Source: Ostrinia nubilalis (Eukaryota > Arthropoda > Insecta > Lepidoptera > Crambidae). Taken from it: 64,000 nt of DNA. The notes beneath the pieces are model-generated. The model saw only the letters and a program-made list of their open reading frames with translations, was not told where the DNA came from and did no database searches. A program made the translations under genes and the position numbers. Of the stretch, positions 13,661-24,928 are shown one piece after another. Location: positions 2,091,001 through 2,155,000 of the forward strand of contig NC_087106.1 in assembly GCF_963855985.1 (NCBI RefSeq). The letters are read 5' to 3'. How positions within the stretch are numbered: the first letter of the stretch is position 1; the number at the start of each line of letters is the position of its first letter.

Positions 13661-14556
13661 AACTACTTTGTGTGCCGTATTTAAATCAAGTTTCTCTGTG
13701 GGGAAACTTACTAATATACGAGTATTTAGCTAGCTCTGGACTGGTCATAGGTTCAGATGTCAGGTAATTCAATTCAAAGCTCCAATCCTGAAAAACTATC
13801 GACATTGACATTCACCATCATTAAGGCAGACATCTTGGAAGCCAGAAAACGTTAGTGCTCTTGTTGAATCGGAACACAGTTTTAGCACAGTGCCAAAAGG
13901 AACAGTAGTATTGTTACAACTAAAAGTTATGCATATTTAAGTAGACTGACCGCTATTAGAACTATTGGTACCTACGTAATGATCATCGTAGTCAACAACG
14001 TCTTTTGTAGAAACTGCGTCTTTGCTTGAAATGCAATAAGCAAATTAAATTCAGAATGGGCTATCATTTTTACCTATTTAATAACCAGCTCATGAATCAT
14101 CATGACCTTATTCGCATGAAATTCTACTTGAAGAAATAGAGCATAAGTTCGACTGATTTTAAAAAACTAGCCCTTCATCCTATTCATAAAATCTCTCTAA
14201 TAACAATGACCTACATTGCATAGGTACGCGGGTATTATCGAGGCTTATGTCAAACTATCTACCAATGGCTGAAACGATGAAGATGATGATGGTACACTTA
14301 TCCTGTCTCATAAATTACAAAAGGCTAGTCCTTATGCAAAATTGTAAAATTTGGGGTTGCTGTCCCTTTTTACTTTACATTGGTACTTCTGTCGAATCGG
14401 AACACAGTTTCGGTTGGGAATGTCGTTCGGAACACCAAACACTTCTACGGATTCCGTAGTCAAATACGGATGTGTATGAAGTTTAAGCGAACGTTTCAGG
14501 TGAGCGTGTGGATATAATATATCTTAGAGGACTCGCATTACATTTGCGAAATGTAA

Positions 14557-15265
14557 AGCCTGCTATACATGTTGGCCGAGCCTTGACGAGTGTACGCCAA
14601 CACCAACGTCTAGACAATATATTTGCGTTGCCTTGACATTGCTCGGCGACGCTCGCCTAGTTGGTCGAACGGAGGCAAGCACCAACGTGTATACAACGCA
14701 TTTGCCATCGCTTGCCACGACTCGCTGTCACTCGTGATCACTTGCTGCACTTCGGAACGTTGTCGGTTTTTCGTCACAAATCAAAGGCGCTCGCGCGCAC
14801 TCGGCCAATAGCGTCCACATGTTTGTCCGTGTAATTATTACGCGGTTGGCGTCCGTCGTAGGTACACGAAGAAATGTCGCTCACAACAAACGACGATATA
14901 TTCAAATTTTTGGAGTTTTACCAGAATGAAGCGGTTATTCACCACCTTCAATTTTGTCACATCCACCACCTTCTTTTTTGTCTTTTCTTTTTCACCACCT
15001 TCGTGCGGTACACACTGACATAATAATTATAAGCACACATATAGCAGCAGCTGAAATAGCTTCTACGTCGTCGTCCATATTCTTTCAATTCACAATATAA
15101 ACTGACCAAGCCCAACGTATGGGCATCTTTCAAATTAGCTTGCGTCCATTGGTCTAGGCTCGCGTTGGTCTTTAATTTGCCAAACATGTAGACAGTAGCG
15201 CTTGACTTGTGACGATTTGCATAGGCTCGCGTTGGTCTACGCTCGGCCAACATGTATAGCAGGCT
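14557..15265. mobile_element. PIF/Harbinger-type element with remnant MADF-like exon
   Basis: 709 bp with inverted ends AGCCTGCTATACATGTTGG and its complement, flanked by TAA (14554-14556; 15266-15268). The TWA target is the Harbinger signature. Inside, ATG at 14874 opens a frame that starts MSLTTNDDIFKFLEFYQNEA, like the beginning of a MADF/Myb-like DNA-binding protein, the usual second gene of Harbinger elements. It then runs into low-complexity sequence and stops near 15021. No transposase. Confidence 0.7.
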
Positions 15266-15447
15266 TAACAAATGTCTAATGTCATCATCGTCTCTACATT
15301 TTCCATTTCAGGAGCAAGACCCTTTTTATTTTTCAAAGGAAAAAGAAGGATTTGGCCTATACTCTATGCTAGTCAGACGGGTTGAAGAGGCCTCATGTTT
15401 ACATAGCAGCCCCTAAGATTAATAGGTACTTACATCTAAATATAATT

Positions 15448-15643
15448 AACTCAAAAGTAACTGACTGACTGACATAGTGATCTATCAACGTACAGCCCAA
15501 ACCACTTGACGGATCGGGCTGAAATTTGGCATGCAGGTAGATGTTATGACGTAGGCATCCGCTCATAAAGGATTTTACGAAACTCCATCCCTAAGGGGGT
15601 AAACGGGATCCACGCGTACGAAGTCGCGGGCTGCCGCTAGTCA
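15448..15643 (+). repeat. Interspersed repeat with (GACT)n start and CTAG end
   Basis: Shares AACTCAAA, the ACTGACTGACATAGTGATC run, CAGCCCAAACCACT and the terminal GCCGCTAG with the opposite-strand copy at 37613-37797 and with partial copies at 10883-10985 and 26583-26665. No frame. A Helitron-like or SINE-like origin is possible; not resolved. Confidence 0.7.
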
Positions 15644-17511
15644 TTGATATGTACCTACTCGTTATCGTTCGTCAAGGTCTTGATTTGTGGAATATTTTAC
15701 CTTTTCAACCCCGGGGCAGAATTTGGCCGGACATCTAATTAGAAATTTTCACGGCATTCTCAATCCAAGCCTAGCAACCTTATTCAGATCGCCCAATTTA
15801 TTTCAAAGCCAAATCTAAATTCCTGGGACCATTTTAAGCAGGTGCCGACGGAAACTTTTCACTTTATTTTCCAAATCGAGGATTTTATATTGAGGATTAA
15901 CTACAAATTTTTGGAGCATATTAAATCTGTAGGATCTCACAGTATAAATAAAATCAGAAGGTAAACTAATTTTCACTATCGCAATTCAATTTGTATCGGT
16001 ATGTGCATTTGATTCTTTCCAAAATCAATCATAACGTTTTTTTGCATTTGTGTTTCGTAAAGATCTATCTAAACTAATGTAAAAGACGCGCACTATAGCT
16101 TGATAAGGACATTGCTGGCTTCAAGCTAATCATCCGAAAATTAGTGTGAAATTTTCAGAATCTGCAGAACCAAGTTTGCAACAATATCAGTCACTGTAAT
16201 TTAATTCTTTGTGTGTTGGTTCTTCGCTCACTTTACTCTATTGTGCAAACGTCTGTGGATTTCAAAATTAGATTCTTCCTTTATGATTGTAGGGAGTAAA
16301 AACAAATTTGGTCCGGAGAAATCTTAAGTGGTTCGTGATGCCTCGAAAATTATTGGGAATTTGCGACTTAGTTATGAGAAAAATTTAAAAGAAGATAACA
16401 ATGTTATTTGAAAACTCTTTCTTAGTTTAAATTAGTTTATTGCAGGACTAAGATGTAGTTTAGTTTACTTGAAACTAAATGAATTTTCATAATGGAGATG
16501 ATTGTAATATTTTCAAATGAACTGAATCATAAGTAAGTATGACAACATTATGGATATGGATTATAAATAGTAATAGGAGGATATTATTTAACCTCGTAAG
16601 ACCGAAGAGTAAATTTTGTCAACTTCTAAGTATCGCCGAATGTGCTTTCAGAAGAACAAATAATTTGAAGTCGTAAACGCCGAGCACTTCGAGTAAAAAA
16701 ATTTCTATGATAGAGATTTTCTTTTGCACCCATATTTTCAGGGACCCTATATAATAGTGCATAGAGCTTATTTTGGGTAAAAAATAATAAAAAAATGTTT
16801 TCTCTTAAAAGAACATTCGGTATTACAGACTTTAAAAAGAAAAAGTAAATAAATTATATATTATACTTTAAAGTAAAACATAAATGTAACCTCCTTAATA
16901 AATTAATACTACATAAAGATACAATAATGATATTAATAAATGTAACTGAAAAGGCACAAGTATTTTAATTTTATTTAATGTTCCATAATTAGTACTTTTA
17001 AAAGTACTATCGGTTTTATAACATACAATAATGATAGGTTAGAATGTATAAGAAGTAAAGTCAATATTCATGTTAATTATAATATTTATTAAACTAAAAA
17101 TCAGAACGTTCTCATAGTAAATTTTCTTAATCATATCATAATTTTAAAAGTCCAATTCTCAATTCATCTCAATAGAAAAAATATACAAAAATAAAACTTT
17201 CACCATTAAGACCGAATGTTCCTTGCAAAGAACTATTATTTTCAAACGAAAAAAAATCATACAAAACTTTTTCGAATTGGTAAAAATATTTTTTTTGCTT
17301 GTTTAGCAGTACTTTAACTTTAATTACACTGGTTAGTTTTTCAATTAAACTACGTTTACGTGAAGAAAAAAAATTAGTCGTAAATCACGTCCGCTCGGAA
17401 GAACCACCTTATCAAAGAAAAATGATAATTTGACAGTGACATTTTGTTTTTTTTACATTAATAAGTTCGGATACCTGATTTTGAATACTTTGAGCCATAG
17501 ACTATCACTCG

Positions 17512-17732
17512 AGTTAAGCTCTAGCCGAGAGCTTTCGCGAAAAAATATATTTATTTTTAATTACAATTTTACTTAACTAACTAACCTTATTGAATCTAAG
17601 TCTTCGACTGCTGTAAAACCGGGCTCGATGCTCAGGCGCAGGGCTGCTTATCGCCAACAAACGCAAGCTCAGCGTCTAGACGACATCGTCCGATCATTTC
17701 GTAGAACCGAGGTACATAGAGCTCGCATAACA
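17512..17732 (-). repeat. Errantivirus 3' LTR
   Basis: A 221-bp repeat identical by eye to 24708-24928. It is preceded on the minus strand by the polypurine tract and followed by the CGAG target duplication (CTCG on plus). Confidence 0.93.
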
Positions 17733-17765
17733 CCTCCCCGCCGAGATAGAGGTCCATTCTTTAGC

Positions 17766-19523
17766 TTATCTGCTGAAGATAGACCGAGGAACGGATTCAG
17801 TTTGTAGAATTACAGGGCGTTCCGTTTCTGTAGTTACAGCGGCTGCCCTGTTCTGTATGTATTTCCTCCATTTGATATAGAGAACATATGAAGCTGCTAT
17901 AATGAAGATTATGTAGAGCGGCGTGGTCCAGTATAGATGCGGCTGAATATCTACGTCTTCTATTTTCAAAGTTTGCTGCTCTCGTTCCAAAAATCCAATA
18001 GTATTATGAAGTTGTTTCAAATCCACATTTTCAATTTTCAGTCGCTCAAGGGGGTTCCTGATTTTCACTTCCTCTGAATTGAACGCATAGAGCTTTATAG
18101 GTTTTCCGTAAACGGTATGATGTGAATTTATGAATTTCAGCTTTTCACTGGATGCACTGCAGTTTTCCGGAAGTTGTAGTAAGTATACTCCTTTAATTTT
18201 CATGTATTCATCCTGAACACACTGTATGTGAAGCTTAGTAGAGTTTGGACTGACAAATATGTAGTATTCTTCATTTATCTTTTCAAATATTTCCTGCTCT
18301 ATTTTGACTTGTTCATATTGACATTGCGACGATAGTTTCTGAGATATAATCAGGTCGTACACACAGTTACGATTTTGTTCCGGGCTCTGCAGGAGAGTGT
18401 TTTCTTGGCAGTAGTGAAATTTTCCTGTTCTTATGCAGGGTGATTCCAAGTACTGGTACGCATTTTCGTTCATAACCAGGTAGGATTTGTTAGGAATAAG
18501 GATAGTATTATTGGATGTGGGGATTGGGAACAATTGATAGTATGTAAATATATCCATATAGAATATCGGTACTTTTATAACAAATATCAACTTATTATCG
18601 CTAAAGTAAGAGCCTATGTCAAAAAAGCTACAAAAAATACGAGATTCTTTCAAATCGGTCGTTACCAATTGATCAGGCTTGTAATGTTTAGTAAGTTCTG
18701 ATACAAAATATGCTACATTTGAGGACGATAGTATGTTACGATAAGCAATATGTTTCGTAGACAGTGATATCGCTGTCTCTAGATCAGTCAGGGTTTCCAA
18801 AATAATTTGTACGTTAATTTCCAATAATTTATAAGAACTGTCCAATTTTACAAAATCAATAAAAGATTGTTCAGAGTAGTTTACTTGTCTTAAAATTTCC
18901 GAAATCTTTGTTGATAATTTGTTTTGATTCTGAACAATAGACGAAATTGTTGTATTAAAATTTTTCAAAAAGAGTTTGTTCAAAGTAATTGCCTCATTAA
19001 CATGGTGTGTAATTTCGTTTTGATTTTTCCGAAGTATGTTTATTGCTTTATCGTATCTTACGGCATCGTCCTGGTCTAGATTACCAGTAATACTATGAAT
19101 AATCGTACCAAGTCCATCTATAAGCGCTCTTCTAAATCTAGATCGACTTAACAAATTAAACTTATCGAGGATACTAGTTAGTTTATCAGAAATAAACTGA
19201 TGTAAAATAACAAATCTAAATTTATAATCCCTATTTAAATCGCTAATCAAAGCCTCTAGGGTGAGAGCCTGATTTTTGGTGATAATTATTTGGTCTCTAA
19301 TGCTGTCTAAATTAATAAGATGTAAAAAGACGTGATCAGTTTGTTTAACTTTAGATAATCCTAATTTGAATGGCAATATTCCGGGGTTATCAGTCATCGG
19401 CGTTAGTTTCGCTTCCTCGGCTTGTGCCGGGTAGCTCGCCGTCGTCCTGTAACAAAGAACGTTGCATTTTAAGAGGCCTTCGTATGTTTCGCTTATGGTA
19501 CTCTTGTTCTCTGACGTCTGCAA
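17766..19523 (-). CDS. env: Errantivirus Env (baculovirus F-type fusion glycoprotein family)
   Basis: An open frame of 585 codons. The visible layout matches F-like envelope proteins: a surface subunit, a dibasic furin-type site (RSRFRR, residues 127-132), a hydrophobic glycine-containing stretch directly after it, a long ectodomain with coiled-coil-like heptads and several cysteines, a membrane segment around 535-552 and a short cytoplasmic tail. The first Met lies inside pol. Env of this group is normally read from a spliced RNA, and a good acceptor (TTTGTTACAG, minus strand near 19447) lies inside the frame, so the first 25 or so codons are probably not translated. No stop or frameshift breaks the frame. 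Confidence 0.85.
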   Translation of the reverse strand: MQTSENKSTISETYEGLLKCNVLCYRTTASYPAQAEEAKLTPMTDNPGILPFKLGLSKVKQTDHVFLHLINLDSIRDQIIITKNQALTLEALISDLNRDYKFRFVILHQFISDKLTSILDKFNLLSRSRFRRALIDGLGTIIHSITGNLDQDDAVRYDKAINILRKNQNEITHHVNEAITLNKLFLKNFNTTISSIVQNQNKLSTKISEILRQVNYSEQSFIDFVKLDSSYKLLEINVQIILETLTDLETAISLSTKHIAYRNILSSSNVAYFVSELTKHYKPDQLVTTDLKESRIFCSFFDIGSYFSDNKLIFVIKVPIFYMDIFTYYQLFPIPTSNNTILIPNKSYLVMNENAYQYLESPCIRTGKFHYCQENTLLQSPEQNRNCVYDLIISQKLSSQCQYEQVKIEQEIFEKINEEYYIFVSPNSTKLHIQCVQDEYMKIKGVYLLQLPENCSASSEKLKFINSHHTVYGKPIKLYAFNSEEVKIRNPLERLKIENVDLKQLHNTIGFLEREQQTLKIEDVDIQPHLYWTTPLYIIFIIAASYVLYIKWRKYIQNRAAAVTTETERPVILQTESVPRSIFSR

Positions 19524-22500
19524 CTTTAATACCCAAATCTCTCGCGGCGGTCCTAGTCAAATATCGCGGTTGGTCCTTGTGGCGGACAGCAAGTGGATTT
19601 TTTGAATAAATGGCCTTATCCTCTTCATATTCGAGGGGAGCTTCTAAGGTCTCATTACGTTTATTAATAGTATTTATTTGTTTAGAATTTAGACGTTCGT
19701 TAATTTTTTCGTACATTGTTGTTGTTATTTCTTTATGTTTATTTATGTAATTTTGTAAACATTGTTTTTCCAAAAGAATGTCAAACGGATCGCGGTTATC
19801 TAAATGGCCATTAATAATTTCTATAGGTTTTTTATCTGTGGCGGAATGTATTGAATTATTATATGCCAATACTGCAAACAGCATCAACTCAGTGATGGTG
19901 GACTGTTTGTGGTTTTGTTGTAAAAGTCGAATGTGTTCTAATATAGTCGAATGAAATCTCTCAATAGCTCCATTCGATTGAGGATTATTGACGCTGGTAA
20001 AATGTAAATTAATTTTGTGTAATGCGGCAAATTCTTTGAGGGGTAGGTTTTTAAATTCTGTCCCTTGGTCAGCGGTGATATTTAAAGGTAAGCCATGGTG
20101 AGTCATCCAGATCGTGAGTGAGTTAATGACACTTACTCCTGTCATGCTATCCAGGGGGTATGCTTGAGCATATTTTGAGAATGTATCTATAATTGTCAGA
20201 AACTTTTGGCCTTTAATTTGGAAAGTATCAACATGTATAATTTCGAATGGTTTTGTAGGGACCGGTGTGAATTGGAGCATTTGTTTATTGGGATGTCTTT
20301 CATATTTATTTGTTTGACAAGATGAACAGTTATTTATAATTTCGGTTACTGTTTTAGGAATATTTGGCCAATAGTAATTCCTTTTAAGTTGTTTTTCCGT
20401 TTCTACTATGCCTCTGTGATTAGATTTACCTTCGTGATAAGCTTTTGTAATACGATACTGCTCATCTGTGTCAATAACGTCCTGCAATTTGTTTTTACAG
20501 AACACAAGATCGTATGCGGAGTTTTTAAAAGTTGTTTGCAATATTTTGGTAAGATCTGGTAAGTAATTAAAATCTGAAAGCCAAACGCCATGCTGGATAT
20601 CAGGTCGAATGTAATGTTTAAATAAATCAATAATGTTTTTCGATAAATCATTGAGGCCAATTTGAGCAATTATGCGGTTTTTCCCAGGGAAAATCTCTTT
20701 AATATCTACTTTGGCTGGTGAGTGTAAAACAAACTGAATAAAAATTTGATTTTTATGGGTGTTAACACATTTTTCAGCGATAGGAATTTCTAAAACTGGC
20801 TGTTCCTGATTAGTGTGAACTGTTTCATCCTGTAATTGATCTAATTCTATATTATCTACGTCGGGAATTTCTGAAACGTTGCCAATAAGTGATAGGATGT
20901 CCTCTAAAACTTCTGAAGTACGTGGACTCTGTGGAACTGTGGACTCAGGTTGATCAGCACGGGATTCTGTCTCATTGTTGTTAATAACGACCCTAGATAG
21001 AGCATCCGCGTTGGTGTTAGAAGTTCCTTTTTTGTATACGACCTCATAGTCGAACTCAGCCAACTTGAGCTTCCATCTCGTGAGTCGAGAGTTGGGCTCC
21101 TTTAAAGACACGAGCCATTGCAGGGGCTTGTGGTCGGTGACTATTTTAAATTTTCGGCCAAATAGGTATGGGCGGAAGTATTTTGTCGCCCAAACAATAG
21201 CGAGCAACTCTTTTTCAGTTGTGCTATAATTGACTTCGTTGTCGTTGAGCGTTCGAGAGGCAAATGCTATTGGTTTGTCTGAGCCAATAGGGCCTTGCGA
21301 AAGTACTGCGCCGATGGCGAAATGAGAAGCGTCAGTTGTGACGTTAAATTCTTTTTCAAAATCTGGGTAGCTGAGAATAGGATCATTCATCAGCATTTCC
21401 TGGCAAATTTTGAATGTTTTTTCGTAAACTGGGTCGTCAATGTTTATTTTGGCACCTTTTTTTAGGCATGAAGTTTTTAATTTGTTGGGTTTTGTTAATT
21501 TTGAAAAATTGGGAATGAATTTTCGGTAATAACCGAGAAGACCAAGAAATGACTTTATTTCTTTCGGTGTTTTTGGAATGGGGAAATTTTTGATTGCATG
21601 GACCTTATCAGGATTTGGTTTGACACCATCTGGTGTAACTATGTGTCCTAAATAAGCGGTTTCATGTTTGAGAAATTCCGATTTATCTAGCTGAATTTTG
21701 AAATTTGCTTCTCTAAGTCGCTGGAATACTTTTTCAGTGTTGGCAATACTTTCCTGAAGGGAAGTTGCAAAAACAATTATGTCATCCATATAAACAACGC
21801 AGATATCATTGATCAACCCCCGCAGAACATTTTCCATTGCTCTTTGGAAGGTTGAAGGCGCATTTTTGAGGCCAAACGGCATGCGACAATATTCGTAATG
21901 GCCGTTTTCCACTGTAAAAGCGGTTTTCTGTATATCGTCGGGGTGCATCTCAATTTGATGGAAACCACTCGCCAAATCGAGCGTGGTAAAATATTGACAA
22001 CGACCTAATTTATCTAATACGTCAGATATATTTGGGATAGGATATCTATCGCAGATTGTTTTTTCATTTAGCTTTCTGTAGTCTACAACTAGGCGCCATT
22101 TTTGCCGACCAGATGCATCAGGTTTCTTTGCTACTATCCAGATTGGAGAGGACCAGGGAGACTCAGATGGTTGTATAATTTTTTGTTGAAGCATCTTATT
22201 TATTTGTGACTGAACCTCTGCTTTGTGTACGAACGGATATCTATAAGATTTTGTGTAAACAGGAATTTCGTCAGTGGTTTTTATTCGATGCTTGATGGTA
22301 TTTGTGAAAGTGAGAGGGCAATCCTCATAATAAAAAATGTCACTGTAGTCTTTGCAAAGTTTAACTATTTTTTGCTTTTCCTCTTCGTTCATATGGTCAG
22401 TTCGAAGAAGGGATTCTATGTTGGATGATTTTGGCATCGGTGTCTCAATATTAAAACAATCAAAATTTTTTTCTAGGGGAACCGACTTCAAAGGTTGTGT

Positions 22501-23130
22501 CAAATTGACGATAATGTCATTACGACTTGGATTACTAATCTCAATGTAAGCATGTCCCTTCTGTGAATATGTAATTAATGGCGGAATAATGCACTGATTA
22601 AGGAGATTTTCCGGGATGAAAATTTCGCCAGATTCCGTATTTACGGGAATTTTAACAGTGGTAGTGCTATTAGCTTTGACTAACGCCTCAAAAAGGTTGT
22701 GAACTCCAGTATCCATCATACGGATAGGGTTTTTCGCAAATTCTGTAATCAACAATTTACTTGACAGGTTGACACTTGCTTTGAGATTTTCCAACAAATC
22801 TAAGCCAATGAGGCCGTCAAAAACGTTGTGAAATTTGTATGCATAAAATTTACACATTTGTTTTGTGTTAAATTCGTCAAAAAGTGGTATATCAATTGTA
22901 TATTTGTGGTGTGTAGTGCAATGCACATTTGTGACCGAAAATGGTTCGTGGTTTAATTGAAAATTTGGATAATATTTTTTTATGACCTCCGGAGACAAAA
23001 ATGATTGGTTAGAACCAGTGTCAATAAGTAATTTTAGGGGAGGATTATTTATCTGTATATACGGAAGTTGTCTTTTCGAATGAACATTAACTTGTATCAC
23101 GTTTCGTTGTTGTGGTCTGGGACTTCGCAA
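19390..23130 (-). CDS. pol: Errantivirus Pol (protease, reverse transcriptase, RNase H, integrase)
   Basis: An uninterrupted frame of about 1246 codons in -1 phase relative to gag. In order: aspartic protease with DTG at residues 37-39; reverse transcriptase with MPFGLKNAPSTFQ and YMDD near 447-450; RNase H beginning at TDAS near 597; an integrase HHCC zinc finger ending CSSCQ near 935; and the integrase DDE core (VDTF, DQGTEF, then Glu in NPQSNGAIERFH). All catalytic motifs are intact. The first codon of the frame is TTG within the slip site, so translation by frameshift rather than its own start is likely. The 3' end overlaps env by about 134 nt. Confidence 0.95.
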   Translation of the reverse strand: MRSPRPQQRNVIQVNVHSKRQLPYIQINNPPLKLLIDTGSNQSFLSPEVIKKYYPNFQLNHEPFSVTNVHCTTHHKYTIDIPLFDEFNTKQMCKFYAYKFHNVFDGLIGLDLLENLKASVNLSSKLLITEFAKNPIRMMDTGVHNLFEALVKANSTTTVKIPVNTESGEIFIPENLLNQCIIPPLITYSQKGHAYIEISNPSRNDIIVNLTQPLKSVPLEKNFDCFNIETPMPKSSNIESLLRTDHMNEEEKQKIVKLCKDYSDIFYYEDCPLTFTNTIKHRIKTTDEIPVYTKSYRYPFVHKAEVQSQINKMLQQKIIQPSESPWSSPIWIVAKKPDASGRQKWRLVVDYRKLNEKTICDRYPIPNISDVLDKLGRCQYFTTLDLASGFHQIEMHPDDIQKTAFTVENGHYEYCRMPFGLKNAPSTFQRAMENVLRGLINDICVVYMDDIIVFATSLQESIANTEKVFQRLREANFKIQLDKSEFLKHETAYLGHIVTPDGVKPNPDKVHAIKNFPIPKTPKEIKSFLGLLGYYRKFIPNFSKLTKPNKLKTSCLKKGAKINIDDPVYEKTFKICQEMLMNDPILSYPDFEKEFNVTTDASHFAIGAVLSQGPIGSDKPIAFASRTLNDNEVNYSTTEKELLAIVWATKYFRPYLFGRKFKIVTDHKPLQWLVSLKEPNSRLTRWKLKLAEFDYEVVYKKGTSNTNADALSRVVINNNETESRADQPESTVPQSPRTSEVLEDILSLIGNVSEIPDVDNIELDQLQDETVHTNQEQPVLEIPIAEKCVNTHKNQIFIQFVLHSPAKVDIKEIFPGKNRIIAQIGLNDLSKNIIDLFKHYIRPDIQHGVWLSDFNYLPDLTKILQTTFKNSAYDLVFCKNKLQDVIDTDEQYRITKAYHEGKSNHRGIVETEKQLKRNYYWPNIPKTVTEIINNCSSCQTNKYERHPNKQMLQFTPVPTKPFEIIHVDTFQIKGQKFLTIIDTFSKYAQAYPLDSMTGVSVINSLTIWMTHHGLPLNITADQGTEFKNLPLKEFAALHKINLHFTSVNNPQSNGAIERFHSTILEHIRLLQQNHKQSTITELMLFAVLAYNNSIHSATDKKPIEIINGHLDNRDPFDILLEKQCLQNYINKHKEITTTMYEKINERLNSKQINTINKRNETLEAPLEYEEDKAIYSKNPLAVRHKDQPRYLTRTAARDLGIKVADVREQEYHKRNIRRPLKMQRSLLQDDGELPGTSRGSETNADD

Positions 23131-24326
23131 AAATTTTGTTCCTCAGGAACATTTGAAGTTTGAGAACCGGAGGCAGCCTCACAATAGTTCATGTCATCAT
23201 ATGGAGCGGGAATAAATTCTGGCTCGAAATTATTTTGGTCACATTCGGAATAATAATAATTTTGTTCAGCAAAATCATCATTTGTTTCGTTGTGATTTAA
23301 TTCCTCAAAAACGAAATCGGGGTAGTGGCCAACATTTTTGAAATAATTTGGATTTTGTGGATTTAGTTGCTGCGGTCTATAATTCGGATTTGGAATAAAT
23401 CTCGGTGTGTTATTTTGTGCATTTGGGTACGAAATTCCACTCATAGGGGTTGGTTTCGGCCTAGGAGTGCGTCTCGGGTCTTGATAAAAATAGTTTTGTC
23501 TGTTTTGCTGATTTTGGTTTGGTCTGTACTGATTAAAATTTTGTCTGAAATTCTGTTGGTTTGGATTATTATTCCAAGGTAAACGGTTTTGGTTAAAATT
23601 CATATTATTTGGTTTTTGTTGATACCAATTAGGTGGCAATTTTTGAAAATTATTTGGTCTGAAATTCTGGTTTGTTTGTTGATTTTGCGGTCTATTATTA
23701 TTATTGACGTTGTTATTATTTTGGGGCTGAAAACGTTTCTGTAAATACATGATGTTATTTTCCTCTTTAATAAATTGCAACGCTTTAGGTAAAGATTCGG
23801 GGCGCATAGCCCGAATCGTAGAGCCTAAGGGCTCTCGCAATCCAGCTAAAAAGGTCTTTAAAGCCTGGGCCGTGAAAAAATCTCGTTTACATGCAATGAC
23901 GTTTGGATCGTCATTGTGAATATTTATGTAATTCATCAAAGTTGTCAATAAATTCACACATTTATCGTAAAATTGCTGGGGGCTCTCGTTACCCTGATGT
24001 AAATTTACAAGGTCGCGATTTAAGGAATTTTCGTCTCTTTGATCCGAAAAATTTTGAATAAGCACTGCTTTAATTGCAGGCCATGTATTTGCGGCATTAA
24101 CGTCAATTATTTCGAGAGCTTTTCCCTTCAATTTTCCGATAATTCCATTAATAATAATAACATTTTGAAAATTATCATTATTTGCGGCATCAAAATATTG
24201 TAAATAAATGTTATCTACTGTATTTAAAAATCTGTACAATGAGTTTGAATCTCCACTATATTCAGGCACTATTTTAAGTGCTAAATCAAAAAGTTGTAAC
24301 TGTGCCATAATTGCTAAAACACACAA
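23097..24326 (-). CDS. gag: Errantivirus Gag
   Basis: 409-residue structural polyprotein that would form the capsid in the cytoplasm. The N-terminal half is capsid-like (region LYRFLNTVDNIYLQYFD onward). The C-terminal half is rich in Asn, Gln and Pro with several Arg and Tyr (residues of about 215-330) and has no CCHC knuckle, as is usual for insect errantiviruses. The acidic tail overlaps pol by 34 nt. A slippery heptamer lies in the correct phase near the end of the frame, so Gag-Pol is expected from a -1 ribosomal shift. A 380-bp leader separates it from the 5' LTR. Confidence 0.9.
   Translation of the reverse strand: MCVLAIMAQLQLFDLALKIVPEYSGDSNSLYRFLNTVDNIYLQYFDAANNDNFQNVIIINGIIGKLKGKALEIIDVNAANTWPAIKAVLIQNFSDQRDENSLNRDLVNLHQGNESPQQFYDKCVNLLTTLMNYINIHNDDPNVIACKRDFFTAQALKTFLAGLREPLGSTIRAMRPESLPKALQFIKEENNIMYLQKRFQPQNNNNVNNNNRPQNQQTNQNFRPNNFQKLPPNWYQQKPNNMNFNQNRLPWNNNPNQQNFRQNFNQYRPNQNQQNRQNYFYQDPRRTPRPKPTPMSGISYPNAQNNTPRFIPNPNYRPQQLNPQNPNYFKNVGHYPDFVFEELNHNETNDDFAEQNYYYSECDQNNFEPEFIPAPYDDMNYCEAASGSQTSNVPEEQNFCEVPDHNNET
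23130..23136 (-). promoter_or_regulatory. -1 ribosomal frameshift heptamer between gag and pol
   Basis: The minus strand reads AAATTTT, with gag codons CAA AAT TTT covering it. That is the canonical X XXY YYZ arrangement. Slipping one base back enters pol exactly where the pol frame opens. I did not model a downstream stimulatory structure. Confidence 0.75.
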
Positions 24327-24707
24327 AAATCAATTGATAAAATATAATAATAAACACAATTATGGATTTCGATAATCCTATGTATTTTATCTATTTATTT
24401 ATTACTGAAAGTGAACTCTATATTTTTTATTAATTATTTTTTACAATATTACAGTATTCTTGGAATTCGGGAAAGGAGAGTTATGAACTTGTGTAAAAAT
24501 AACCAAGCGTACTCACAGTATAATCACAAACACAAACACTTTCGCCATAATTAGTCCTTATGAGAGTGAAGTGAACCCCCAAGGCGTCGCAGCTTCCACA
24601 AAACGTAAAGTCACTTTTCGGGAAAATAGTTCGCACTGTAAACCGTTGAAACGGACACTGAACACGATTTTTAGTTGTCCAGTTCAGCACGTCCTACCGA
24701 CTGCGCC
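24327..24707 (-). other. Errantivirus leader with tRNA-Ser primer-binding site
   Basis: The untranslated stretch between 5' LTR and gag. The primer-binding site occupies about 24690-24708; the rest is AT-rich and holds no convincing frame. Confidence 0.8.
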
Positions 24708-24928
24708 AGTTAAGCTCTAGCCGAGAGCTTTCGCGAAAAAATATATTTATTTTTAATTACAATTTTACTTAACTAACTAACCTTATTGAATCTAAGTCTT
24801 CGACTGCTGTAAAACCGGGCTCGATGCTCAGGCGCAGGGCTGCTTATCGCCAACAAACGCAAGCTCAGCGTCTAGACGACATCGTCCGATCATTTCGTAG
24901 AACCGAGGTACATAGAGCTCGCATAACA
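24708..24928 (-). repeat. Errantivirus 5' LTR
   Basis: A 221-bp repeat reading TGTTATGCG at its 5' end and CTTAACT at its 3' end on the minus strand. It is base-for-base the same as the copy at 17512. Its last T overlaps the first base of the tRNA-Ser primer-binding site. Confidence 0.93.

Larger units (their letters stand above)
17512..24928 (-). mobile_element. Complete errantivirus (Ty3/gypsy, env-bearing), apparently recent
   Basis: A 7417-bp LTR retroelement in minus orientation with open gag, pol and env frames, two LTRs and a 4-bp target duplication CTCG (17508-17511, 24929-24932). The primer-binding site beside the 5' LTR (about 24690-24708) is complementary to a tRNA-Ser 3' end, TCCTACCGACTGCGCCA, as in several Drosophila errantiviruses. 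A short polypurine tract (GGCGGGGAGG, complement of 17733-17742) precedes the 3' LTR. The LTRs show no difference, so insertion was recent or the copies were homogenised. Confidence 0.95.
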